A stretch of 64,000 nucleotides of DNA from an uncultured Clostridium sp. (GTDB lineage Bacteria > Bacillota > Clostridia > Lachnospirales > Lachnospiraceae), in the NCBI GenBank assembly GCA_902496665.1, contig CABVBU010000010.1, forward strand, positions 1 through 64,000. The letters run 5' to 3'. The notes beneath the pieces were generated by a model. That model saw nothing but the letters and a program-made list of their open reading frames with translations, searched no databases and was not told where the DNA came from. A program made the translations under genes and the position numbers. The stretch's first letter is position 1, and each line of letters opens with the position of its first letter. This document shows, piece by piece, positions 35,047-43,093 of this stretch.

Positions 35047-35887
35047 TATCGCTTCTTTTATCCTGCGCAGACACCGGGCTGTGATCCCGGCAGCGGATCT
35101 TGCGGTCTCACCGGCCCAGCGTCGGTATCTGGAGCAGGAGCGTCGGATCCGGAGGCAGATCTTCGTCTGCAGGATCTTATTTCTGGTCCTGTTTCTTTTT
35201 TCCTGGGAGATCAGTGCCCGGATCGGGATCCTGAATGATTTTATTTTCAGTTCCCCGTCCCGGGTGCTCTCCTGTTTTCTTTCCATGGCGGCAGACCGGA
35301 CGATCTTTTACCACACAGGAGTCACGGTTTTGGAGACGCTTTTGAGCTTTTTTCTTGTGACATGGATCGGGATCTTCGGCGCGGTGGCGCTCTGGTCCAG
35401 CAGGCGACTGGCAAAGATTCTGGAACCGTACCTTGTCATGTTGAACAGTCTGCCGAAGTCCGCTCTCGCGCCGCTGCTCATCGTGTGGCTGGGCAACAAC
35501 ATGAAGACGATCATCACAGCGGCGGTCTCTGTGGCGGTATTTGGCTCGATCTTAACGCTCTACAACGGCTTTCTCTCCATGGATCCTGACCAGATCCGTC
35601 TGATCTACACTCTGGGCGGAAAACAGAAGGATGTCCTCACAAAGGTCCTGCTGCCCGGCTCTGTTCCGCTTATCATCAGCAACATGAAGGTCAACATCGG
35701 TCTCTGCCTCGTCGGCGTCATCATCGGTGAGTTTCTCTCCGCCCAGGCAGGCCTTGGCTTCCTCATCATCTACGGCAGCCAGGTCTTCAAGCTGGACCTC
35801 GTGATCATGTCCATCGTGATCCTCTGCATTCTGTCCGCAATCCTGTATCAGGCGGTGGCAGTGCTGGAACGGAGGTGTAGACAATAG
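35033..35887 (+). CDS. ABC transporter permease, SsuC/TauC-like
   Basis: This is 284 residues from an ATG with GGGAGG 8 bases upstream, inside the ATPase coding end. About six spans are seen. The EAA coupling loop contains TLGGKQKDVLTKVLLPGSVP, and SLPKSALAPLLIVWLGN is typical of the nitrate/sulfonate/taurine permeases. No binding-protein gene follows. The orphan NMT1-type lipoprotein at 18.8 kb is a possible partner. Confidence 0.85.
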   Translation: MRFHSIASFILRRHRAVIPAADLAVSPAQRRYLEQERRIRRQIFVCRILFLVLFLFSWEISARIGILNDFIFSSPSRVLSCFLSMAADRTIFYHTGVTVLETLLSFFLVTWIGIFGAVALWSSRRLAKILEPYLVMLNSLPKSALAPLLIVWLGNNMKTIITAAVSVAVFGSILTLYNGFLSMDPDQIRLIYTLGGKQKDVLTKVLLPGSVPLIISNMKVNIGLCLVGVIIGEFLSAQAGLGFLIIYGSQVFKLDLVIMSIVILCILSAILYQAVAVLERRCRQ

Positions 35888-36031
35888 AATCCATCCACAG
35901 CTTCTGGTATCGGTTGGTTTTTCGGAGGTATGACAATCCGTTAATCCATAAAATCTTCTAAACAAATTTTTTTACCAACATCATGCACCGCTCTCATCAG
36001 AGACTGGAAGAAATAGTCCCACAAACAAAAA

Positions 36032-36086
36032 TCCCCAGAAAACACCGCCCATATACTGGGGCATGTCTTCTGGGGAATATTTTTTG
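36032..36086. terminator. Bidirectional terminator between the ABC pair and yitT
   Basis: TCCCCAGAA pairs with TTCTGGGGA across a loop containing a smaller GCCC/GGGC stem. ATTTTTT follows on the plus strand and ATTTTTG on the minus. Confidence 0.75.
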
Positions 36087-36094
36087 ATTTTAAG

Positions 36095-36994
36095 CTAGTC
36101 CAGGGACTCTCTGTAGAATCCGCCGTAGAAGTCTTCTGTTTTGAATACGTTTATGATCACGTTTTCATCTACTTCCTGGATCAACTGGACGATATCGTTG
36201 ATCTCATAGGAAGAAATTACGGTATGGAGCAGGTACATCTTTTTGTGGCTGTAGCCGCCGATGGCGTCCACGCAGGAGATACCGTGGTGATACTTGCTGA
36301 CATATGCCTTCATGACCTCTTCCGCTTTCTCAGTGGTGATCTGTAAGGTCACGCGGTCATAGCGGTGATGGAAGGTGGAGATCATCTTTGTGGAGATGAA
36401 CTGGAACAAGATGGAATATCCTGCATACTCCCAACCGAACATGTGTCCAAAAATTACAAGGATACACACATTTCCCATGAACACATAGTTCCAGATGGAC
36501 TTTCCGGTCTTATTGGAAACATAGAGGGCAATAAAGTCGGTACCACCTGTGGATGCGTTTCCTTTTAAGGAAAGGACAACGGACAGTCCGTAAAGCACAC
36601 CTCCGAAAATCACATTCAGGGTCAGATCCTCAAATAGCGGAGTATAGTGGCAGACTTTTAAGAAAAAGCTCGCAAAAAATACCTGCAGCAGGGAAAACAC
36701 CGTGAATTTCACGTTGATGCTGCGGCAGCACATCAAGGCAACCGGCAGGTTTAAAACAACGAGCGCCAAAGATGTCGAGACGGTAAATCCATACAGTTCA
36801 GCGATTCGGTCGATCAAAATCGCAAGTCCCGTAAATCCGCTGGACAGAAGGCCTGCCGGACGGATAAAGGCCAGAATTACATAAGACTGCAGAAGGGCAG
36901 ATGCCAGAACTGCCACGAAGGAAATCGCACAGCGGACAACAAAATTTTTCCGTATTTCACGTACCTTTTTGGTAACATCATTCCAGGAACTCAT
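36095..36994 (-). CDS. YitT family membrane protein (DUF161/DUF2179)
   Basis: This is 299 residues with five to six spans in the first 200 residues (for example GFTGLAILIDRIAELYGF and the GTDFIALYVSNKTGKSIW loop). A cytoplasmic C-terminal DUF2179 domain of about 85 residues ends in VFKTEDFYGGFYRESLD. AAGGAG precedes the ATG. YitT-type proteins are widespread in Firmicutes; transport is suspected but the substrate is unknown. Single gene with its own promoter and terminator. Confidence 0.88.
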   Translation of the reverse strand: MSSWNDVTKKVREIRKNFVVRCAISFVAVLASALLQSYVILAFIRPAGLLSSGFTGLAILIDRIAELYGFTVSTSLALVVLNLPVALMCCRSINVKFTVFSLLQVFFASFFLKVCHYTPLFEDLTLNVIFGGVLYGLSVVLSLKGNASTGGTDFIALYVSNKTGKSIWNYVFMGNVCILVIFGHMFGWEYAGYSILFQFISTKMISTFHHRYDRVTLQITTEKAEEVMKAYVSKYHHGISCVDAIGGYSHKKMYLLHTVISSYEINDIVQLIQEVDENVIINVFKTEDFYGGFYRESLD

Positions 36995-37141
36995 AGGTGG
37001 GGTACTCCTTTTTCATACTCTTGGTGCAGCGATCCGGTATTGTTGTATTTGATAAATCAAATGATGTATTTTCCCGAATCGGTCCATTGTTTTCAGATTC
37101 TTTGCCGTTTTGTATGGGGTATTAGAAAAACGACCTTCCTA

Positions 37142-37169
37142 ACTTTATCATGATTTTTTTGATTGTCAA
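37142..37169 (-). promoter_or_regulatory. Promoter of yitT
   Basis: On the minus strand TTGACA, a 16-base spacer and TAAAGT lie about 150 bases before the start. Confidence 0.6.
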
Positions 37170-37186
37170 TCGGTCTCTTGAAAAAC

Positions 37187-37218
37187 GAGAAAAAAACAAC
37201 CGGAGAAGAACTCCGGCT
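37187..37218 (-). terminator. Terminator of the DUF3870 gene
   Basis: CCGGAG and CTCCGG form a 6-bp stem with a 5-base loop. On the minus strand TTGTTTTTTTCTC follows. Confidence 0.8.
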
Positions 37219-37263
37219 TAATAATGTTAAAAATTCTATTCTCTTGTTTCCGCATCTGTACAA

Positions 37264-37596
37264 TTATTTTCCGCGGTTTTCCCCGATCGCCGTGAGGTAC
37301 CGGTTGCACGCATCCTTCATGCACGCGATCAATGGCTTCTGCGTCAAAGCAAAATAGCGCTCCCTGATTTCCTTCTCGATCAGCGGAACGTCTGTCTTCA
37401 GGCTCTTCCCCACAAACATGGATGCCACGAACTGCTTCGTCACCTCAAGGATCGTATTGCAGTCCAGTTCCAGGATCTTTCCCGTATCCCGCTCCACGAT
37501 CAGGCTGATATAAAACTCCCCGTGGAGATTGTAGATCGCATCCTCTTTGCTCGGCTTGGCCTGGCCGACCACGAGGATCGTGTTTTTGTTTTCCAT
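37264..37596 (-). CDS. DUF3870 domain protein
   Basis: This is 110 residues. The N-terminal VVGQAKPSKEDAIYNLHGEF and central ILELDCNTILEVTKQFV match the DUF3870 family of small cytosolic proteins found in clostridia. The function is unknown. AGGGG precedes the ATG. It is divergent from the DUF4392 gene, and the two families recur together, which suggests a shared pathway in glutamate or hydroxyglutarate-type metabolism. That link is inference from the DUF4392 assignment. Confidence 0.75.
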   Translation of the reverse strand: MENKNTILVVGQAKPSKEDAIYNLHGEFYISLIVERDTGKILELDCNTILEVTKQFVASMFVGKSLKTDVPLIEKEIRERYFALTQKPLIACMKDACNRYLTAIGENRGK

Positions 37597-37856
37597 ATAG
37601 AATACCCCTTTTATTCCCCAATATGAGAAAATGCCTGTAGTATCTGACCTTTCCTCTCACAAACCACTCGCTGATATGCTCCATTTCCTGCTCTGCATGC
37701 GGTTCATTCGCCAGGTTCAATCTCAGGCTTTTCGCATTAATGTTTTGTCACAGATGTTGGTGGCAAAAGCTTTTGACCCCTCTGATACCAGATTGCTCTG
37801 CACTGCGTGCTCCCGCACTCCTCACATAGTATATCACAAAATCATCCCATTTTCCA

Positions 37857-37991
37857 TTGACTTTTCTATGCATTTCCACTAAACTAGAGACAACGAAAAC
37901 AGATTCTTTTATTTATCGGGACTCCTGCCCGGATGTTCCCTCCGTAAATAAGAGCCATGAATCTTCCAACAGGGGATCAGTGGCTTTTTTT
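37857..37991 (+). promoter_or_regulatory. Promoter and structured attenuator upstream of the DUF4392 gene
   Basis: A promoter (TTGACT at 37857-37862, 17-base spacer, TAAACT at 37880-37885) is followed about 20 bases after the start by a small structure. CTTTTATTTA (37906-37915) pairs with TAAATAAGAG (37945-37954) and encloses a CGGG/CCCG hairpin. Immediately after, an AGCCA...TGGCT terminator ends in TTTTTTT (37985-37991), about 100 bases before the ATG. A promoter, compact aptamer-like stem and terminator in this order is the layout of a riboswitch or attenuator. The class is not recognised. The rest of 37597-38092 shows nothing else. Confidence 0.55.
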
Positions 37992-38092
37992 GTTGCCTGA
38001 AATCCGAAAAACGATCCATATCGGCTTTTTCATACACACGGCAGCGAAAAAAGTTTTCCCCCCTCATCAAACATATTTGGAGGATAAATACC

Positions 38093-38983
38093 ATGACATT
38101 TTTTAAAGATCTGGATACCATTATGAAACAGGATTTCGGAAACCGCGGCCTCTTAAAGGCACTCCCGGACAATCCGATCCAGGAAACCTTAAACACGCTC
38201 GCGGACGCCCGCCGTGTCATTCTCTTGACCGGCTTCCCGGTCCGCCTCGAAGACGGCTCCTATGTAGGAGAGACCGACGGTCCCTTAGGCACCGCCGATA
38301 TCGCCGCCGCCCTGACTGCCCTCGGTGCCTCCGTCCTCGTGATCACCGACGAGCCCGCCTTCTCCATCGTAAGCGACGTTGTCTGCTACCGCGCCCCTAA
38401 AGCCAGACTCATGATGCTCCCAAAAACAGACACCGACGATTTCATCAGAAGCTGCATCAAAACCTTCGCCCCGACCCACTTCATCTCCCTGGAACGCCCG
38501 GGCAAAGCCACTAACGGCCACTACCACAGCATGCGCGGCGCAGTCATCGATGACATGATCACCGACTCCGATATCTTCCTCTCCGAAGCAAAAAAAGCCG
38601 GAGCCATCACCATCTCCATCGGCGACGGCGGCAACGAGATGGGCATGGGCACCTACCGCGACGTGATCGAACACTTCGTCCCCTTCGGCGAGACGATCTG
38701 CACCGCCGAATCCTCCGACATCACCCTCGCCTGCGGCGTCTCCAACTGGTGGGGCATCGGCATCGCCGCCCTCTGCTCCCTTATCGCTGAAAAGGACCTT
38801 CTCCCGACCCGCGAGGAAGAAACCGAAGCTCTCCGCCTCGCCGTAGCCGCCGGCAGCGTAGACGGCTGCACCAAAAAGAACGAAATGACCGTCGACCGCC
38901 TGGATCTCGAGACGCATCTCGGAATCCTGGATTCTGTTAACGACATCTTAAAGAAAGAACTGGACGTATGTGCAATTGCATAA
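38093..38983 (+). CDS. DUF4392 protein, D-glutamate cyclase-like
   Basis: This is 296 residues. GGAGG lies 9 bases before the ATG. Landmarks of the DUF4392/DGLUCY C-terminal domain are VILLTGFPV, ETDGPLGTADIAAALTALG, FISLERPGKATNGHYHSMRG and SIGDGGNEMGMGTY. The characterised mammalian domain converts D-glutamate to 5-oxo-D-proline. A related reaction is likely but not shown here. The plus strand of this gene is strongly C/A-rich at third positions. A LysR regulator follows after the palindromic element. Confidence 0.82.
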   Translation: MTFFKDLDTIMKQDFGNRGLLKALPDNPIQETLNTLADARRVILLTGFPVRLEDGSYVGETDGPLGTADIAAALTALGASVLVITDEPAFSIVSDVVCYRAPKARLMMLPKTDTDDFIRSCIKTFAPTHFISLERPGKATNGHYHSMRGAVIDDMITDSDIFLSEAKKAGAITISIGDGGNEMGMGTYRDVIEHFVPFGETICTAESSDITLACGVSNWWGIGIAALCSLIAEKDLLPTREEETEALRLAVAAGSVDGCTKKNEMTVDRLDLETHLGILDSVNDILKKELDVCAIA

Positions 38984-38997
38984 AGTAATCTCCAGAT

Positions 38998-39270
38998 CGC
39001 ACAGCGCAGCGCCTGCGATCCCGCCAATACACTCAGCTGGCCACCCTCGCGCAGCCAATCTCAGCGCTGGCCTGGGTCCGGATTTGGGTGCCTGATTTCG
39101 GGGGCATGGCTTCCTCTTAGTGCGCAAGAGAATGCGTTGGAGGAAAAGTGACACTTGTTTGAGCCGCAGGCGAGTTGTGTCACTTTTTCTCCGCCCTTAG
39201 CATTCTTCTGCAAACTTAGAGGAACCGCCCCCGAAATCCCGAGTACCCGGAGCCGGACCCAGGCCAGCGC
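38998..39270 (+). repeat. Large palindromic element, copy 2
   Basis: A conserved flank CGCACAGCGCAGCGCCTGCG (38998-39017) and a 207-bp palindrome (39064-39270). The outer arms GCGCTGGCCTGGGTCCGG and CCGGACCCAGGCCAGCGC pair perfectly over 18 bp. The centre is AAAGTGACAC/GTGTCACTTT (39145-39154, 39177-39186) around a 22-base loop. It lies in the opposite orientation to copy 1 and fills the gap between the DUF4392 gene and the LysR gene. Conserved blocks include GAATGCGTTGGAGGA and CTCCGCCCTTAGCATTCT. Confidence 0.85.
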
Positions 39271-39409
39271 GTACCCCTTTAGCCAATCCCCCACACATTT
39301 CATATTGACATTCCCCACCCCAATTCTATATAATAGACATAAATAATACGAATACCACATATGAAAGGGGGTTATACTCCTGCGGTCCCATCCGGACGGC
39401 AGTATTTTT

Positions 39410-40306
39410 ATGGAACAGCACCTGTCACAATACAAAATCTTCTACGAAGTAGCCCGCTGCGGCAACATCTCCCGCGCCGCCAAAGAACTCTACATCAGCC
39501 AGCCTGCCATCAGCAAAGCCATCAGCAAACTTGAAGAAAGTCTCGGCATCAAACTCTTCAGCCGAAACTCCCGCGGCGTCCAACTCACAAGAGAAGGCGC
39601 GATCCTCTTCCAGCACGTGAACACCGCCTTCGACTCCATCGGCCGCGGCGAACGCGAACTGAAGCGGATCCATGATTTCCATATCGGAAATTTGAAGATC
39701 GGTGTCAGCAACACCCTGTGCAAATACGTCCTTCTCCCCTACTTAAAAGGATTCATCGGAAAATACCCGCACGTAAACATCGCCATCGAGAGCCAGTCCA
39801 CCTACCAGACCCTCGACATGCTGGATGCCAGAAAGATCGATATCGGCCTTGTAGCGGAACCAAAAAGCAGAAAAGGTCTCCACTTCCAGCCGGTAATGGA
39901 AATCAGCGATGCATTCGTCTGTACTCCGGCCTATCTGGAAAACCTCCATCTGAGAGAAGGCAATGACACCGATATTTTTAAAACCGGAAACATCATGCTC
40001 TTAAACCGCTCCAACATGAGCCGGAAACATGTGGACGCCTACCTGGCTGACAACCAGATCGAGATCAACCAGATCCTTGAGACCACCGACATGGAACTCC
40101 TTATTGAATTCTCCCGGATCGGACTCGGAATCGGCTGCGTCATCAAAGACTTCGTTAAAGATGACCTGAAAAACGGTACACTCATTGAAATCCCGTTAGA
40201 TATCCCGATCCCGAAACGCGTCATCGGCTTCTGCTGCCATCCCCAGGATATGCCGGATACCCTGAGAGAATTTATGGACTTCTCCCGGACATTCCACAAA
40301 TCATGA
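39410..40306 (+). CDS. LysR-family transcriptional regulator
   Basis: This is 298 residues. The N-terminal winged helix (FYEVARCGNISRAAKELYISQ) is followed by the linker helix and an effector domain starting NLKIGVSNTLCKYVLLPYLKGF. It ends near the CysB/CbbR-like second lobe (ELLIEFSRIGLGIGCVIKDFV). The ribosome site is weak. It follows the DUF4392 gene with only the palindromic element between, so it may respond to a metabolite of that pathway. The target genes are not known. Confidence 0.88.
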   Translation: MEQHLSQYKIFYEVARCGNISRAAKELYISQPAISKAISKLEESLGIKLFSRNSRGVQLTREGAILFQHVNTAFDSIGRGERELKRIHDFHIGNLKIGVSNTLCKYVLLPYLKGFIGKYPHVNIAIESQSTYQTLDMLDARKIDIGLVAEPKSRKGLHFQPVMEISDAFVCTPAYLENLHLREGNDTDIFKTGNIMLLNRSNMSRKHVDAYLADNQIEINQILETTDMELLIEFSRIGLGIGCVIKDFVKDDLKNGTLIEIPLDIPIPKRVIGFCCHPQDMPDTLREFMDFSRTFHKS

Positions 40307-40389
40307 TCTGACAATCGCAGGCAGTTTAAATACCGATCTTCCCAGAATTGGCAAACAAACAATATAAGTACAAATCGCCCGAAAAAAAA

Positions 40390-40445
40390 GAGCCAGGAAC
40401 TGAATTTCGATCAATTACAAAATCCAGTTCCCGGCTCTTTTTAGT
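40390..40445. terminator. Bidirectional terminator between the LysR gene and nudC
   Basis: GAGCCAGGAACTG pairs with CAGTTCCCGGCTC (one mismatch), with an A run before and T run after. Confidence 0.85.
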
Positions 40446-40454
40446 TTCTCATTT

Positions 40455-40481
40455 GTAACTGTTCAGTACCTTCACAGTTAC
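40455..40481 (+). repeat. 27-bp interspersed imperfect palindrome, copy B
   Basis: GTAACTGT and ACAGTTAC arms (8 bp, perfect) enclose TCAGTACCTTC. Same length and layout as 8609-8635 and 59166-59192. It sits 13 bases past the nudC stop. Confidence 0.75.
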
Positions 40482-40493
40482 ATGCAAAAATCC

Positions 40494-41378
40494 CTAATTC
40501 TGGTCCTTATACCCCGTCGCCTCATAAAACTTCTCAAGGCTTCCATACTTAAACACCATCTTAAGCTCACTTCCGATGCTGTTCATCATCGTCTCATCCG
40601 GGATCTCGTCGCGATGGTACCATCCCGCCTCGGAAAGCTCATCCTCCTGAAGCTTGATCTTATCCGGTCCGTCTAACTCCGCAAAAAATCCGATCATCTC
40701 CGTGTCAGAGAATGCCCACGGCTGGCTCTTATAATAGCGGATATTCTTGACCTTCAGTCCGACCTCCTCCATGACCTCACGGTGGATCGTCTCTTCAAAG
40801 CTCTCCCCGATCTCCACGAAACCGGCGATCAGCGCGTATCCGCGGTACGGGTTGTTGTTCACGCGGTATCTGGACATTAAAAGTCTGTCCCCGTCGGAGA
40901 TCGCAACGATGACAGCCGGAGAGATCTTCGGATACTCCGTCTGTCCGCATTCCGGGCACACTAACGCACGCTCGGTCTTGCTGTTCTCCATCAGATGACC
41001 ACAGCATCCGCAGTACTTTCTGCTCTCTTTAAAGCGATGAATCTGTGTCGCCGTGATTCCCGCGAAAGCCTGATACATTGGATGCATCTTTCTGTACGCC
41101 GCTGTCGGACAGAGTTCATAGACATCGGAATCATATCTCGGCATCTCCGTCACATAGTAATAATGATTTCCATCGATGGCGAACAGATAATACGCGCTTT
41201 CTTTCAGCAGCTCTTTGTCTTCCGGGAAATCAGAAAACTTCGGAATCTCGTGATTTTCCTCGTCCACTTTTTTTAAAAGTGTCTTACTCTTCTTTATATA
41301 AAGAACAAAGTCCTCATCCTGCGCCTTCGGCTGTCCGTAAGTCAGGTCAAATTTATGCGGGTTGATATCCTGGATCAT
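40494..41378 (-). CDS. nudC: NADH pyrophosphatase (NudC-type Nudix hydrolase)
   Basis: This is 294 residues. A zinc ribbon of four Cys (CGCCGHLMENS and ALVCPECG) precedes the Nudix domain. The Nudix box is GFVEIGESFEETIHREVMEE, followed by VGLKVKNIRYYKSQPWAFS, the SQPWPFPxS-like element specific to NudC. It cleaves NAD(H) to NMN(H) and AMP, and can remove NAD caps from RNA. AAGGAG precedes the ATG. Single gene. Confidence 0.93.
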   Translation of the reverse strand: MIQDINPHKFDLTYGQPKAQDEDFVLYIKKSKTLLKKVDEENHEIPKFSDFPEDKELLKESAYYLFAIDGNHYYYVTEMPRYDSDVYELCPTAAYRKMHPMYQAFAGITATQIHRFKESRKYCGCCGHLMENSKTERALVCPECGQTEYPKISPAVIVAISDGDRLLMSRYRVNNNPYRGYALIAGFVEIGESFEETIHREVMEEVGLKVKNIRYYKSQPWAFSDTEMIGFFAELDGPDKIKLQEDELSEAGWYHRDEIPDETMMNSIGSELKMVFKYGSLEKFYEATGYKDQN

Positions 41379-41575
41379 TCTTATACTCCTTATTCGTTGA
41401 CATAAGTTTCCACCTCCCCGCAGCAGCTCTCAGTTTCTGCTGCCGGACCGGCAAAACCTTAAAATTTTCACATCATTTCCATGATACGACGGGCATTCAT
41501 TTTTGTCAATCCATCAAAACCTTCCGCTCTGCACAGTCCCTCAAAGAAACTTCGCCATATATTTCCCTGTTTCGG

Positions 41576-41604
41576 TTGACAAACATGTTCATTTGCCTTA
41601 TAAT
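41576..41604 (+). promoter_or_regulatory. Perfect consensus promoter of the MATE gene
   Basis: TTGACA, a 17-base spacer and TATAAT match the sigma-A consensus exactly. It lies 98 bases before the start, so a leader of about 90 bases follows. Confidence 0.85.
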
Positions 41605-41648
41605 GCCATTCAGTGTCCCTTCACAAAGGGGGAATGTATGTTTATTTG

Positions 41649-41673
41649 TAACCGTGAAATTTCTTCACGGTTA
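41649..41673 (+). promoter_or_regulatory. Leader hairpin of the MATE gene
   Basis: TAACCGTGAA and TTCACGGTTA form a perfect 10-bp stem with a 5-base loop in the 5' untranslated region, 28 bases before the ATG. No thymine run follows. It could be an operator palindrome or an RNA-stability element. Confidence 0.55.
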
Positions 41674-41701
41674 TCTATGTTTTACGAAAGGAGTTACCCA
41701 A

Positions 41702-43066
41702 ATGGCAACAGAAAACAAAATGGGCGTCATGCCGCTAAACCGGCTTCTGATCTCCATGTCCGTGCCGATGATGATCTCGATGCTCGTCCAGGCACTCTAT
41801 AACATCGTTGACAGTATGTTCGTCGCGCAGCTAAGCGAAAATGCCCTGACCGCCGTATCCCTGGCGTTCCCGGCCCAGAACCTGATGATCGCCGTGGCGA
41901 CCGGAACCGGCGTCGGTGTCAACGCTGCCCTCTCAAGAAACCTCGGCGAAAAGAACTTCGAGCGCGCCAACAAGATCGCGGATCACGCGCTGTTCCTTGC
42001 GGCTATGAGCTACATCGTATTCGCGCTCTTCGGTCTCTGTTTTGCGAGACAGTTCTTCCGTCTCCAGACCGATATCGAGGAGATTGTGGATCTTGGAACC
42101 ACCTATTTAAGAATCTGCACGATTGCTTCTTTCGGTCTCTTCACGGAGATCGCCTGCGAGCGTCTCCTGCAGTCCACCGGAAAGACGATTTACTCCATGT
42201 ACACCCAGGGACTCGGCGCCATCATCAATATCGTCCTTGATCCGATCCTGATCTTCGGTTACTTTGGAGCTCCGGCTCTCGGGATCGCCGGTGCCGCAGG
42301 CGCAACCGTCTTCGGACAGATCATCGCCTTCTGCCTCGGTTTCTATTTAAATAAAGCGAAAAACCACGAGATCACGATCTCTCTCAAAGATTTCAAGCCG
42401 AACGGCGAGATCATCCGCCACATTTACGCAGTGGGTATTCCGTCCATCATCATGGCATCCATCGGAAGTATCATGACCTTCGGAATCAACAAGATCCTTA
42501 TCGCTTTCTCTTCCACGGCGACGGCTGTATTCGGCGTCTACTTCAAGCTCCAGAGCTTCGTGTTCATGCCGGTCTTCGGTTTAAACAACGGAACCGTTCC
42601 GATCATCGCCTACAACTACGGTGCCGGAAAACCGGACCGAATTATGGGAACCATAAAGCTGGCCGCTGTGTACGCCACAACGATCATGCTGTGCGGCTTC
42701 GCTGTCTTCCAGCTCATGCCGGATAAGCTTTTAATGATCTTCAGCGCCTCCGATACGATGCTCTCCATCGGCATCCCGGCACTCCGGATCATCTCCATCA
42801 GCTTCCTGTTTGCGGGCTGCTCCATCGTCTGTACTTCCCTGTTCCAGGCACTTGGACATGGAATGTTGAGTTTATGGATCTCCGTGTTCCGTCAGCTTGT
42901 AGTTCTTCTGCCGGTGGCATTTATCTTCGCAAAGATCGGCGGACTTCATATGGTATGGTTCGCGTTCCCGATCGCCGAAGCTTTCGCGATCATCTTCAGC
43001 GGTGTGTGCCTTGTCCATGTGTACCACAAGGAGATCATTCCGTTGAAAGCACTGCAGGAAAAATAG
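41702..43066 (+). CDS. MATE-family multidrug efflux transporter
   Basis: This is 454 residues from an ATG with GGAG upstream; a longer frame would begin inside the promoter. Twelve spans are seen. SVPMMISMLVQALYNIVDSM is the family N-terminal signature, and GVGVNAALSRNLGEKNFERA is the first loop motif, repeated in the second half as NNGTVPIIAYNYGAGKPDR. Proteins of this DinF/NorM-like group export cationic compounds or drugs by sodium or proton exchange. The strong consensus promoter suggests high expression unless repressed. Confidence 0.92.
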   Translation: MATENKMGVMPLNRLLISMSVPMMISMLVQALYNIVDSMFVAQLSENALTAVSLAFPAQNLMIAVATGTGVGVNAALSRNLGEKNFERANKIADHALFLAAMSYIVFALFGLCFARQFFRLQTDIEEIVDLGTTYLRICTIASFGLFTEIACERLLQSTGKTIYSMYTQGLGAIINIVLDPILIFGYFGAPALGIAGAAGATVFGQIIAFCLGFYLNKAKNHEITISLKDFKPNGEIIRHIYAVGIPSIIMASIGSIMTFGINKILIAFSSTATAVFGVYFKLQSFVFMPVFGLNNGTVPIIAYNYGAGKPDRIMGTIKLAAVYATTIMLCGFAVFQLMPDKLLMIFSASDTMLSIGIPALRIISISFLFAGCSIVCTSLFQALGHGMLSLWISVFRQLVVLLPVAFIFAKIGGLHMVWFAFPIAEAFAIIFSGVCLVHVYHKEIIPLKALQEK

Positions 43067-43093
43067 TTTTTTAATTAAAGAATCGAATTTTTC

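Noticed and set aside
37631..37882. 83-codon plus-strand open frame upstream of the DUF4392 gene
   Set aside because: No ribosome site, no domain, and it overlaps the promoter of the DUF4392 transcript.
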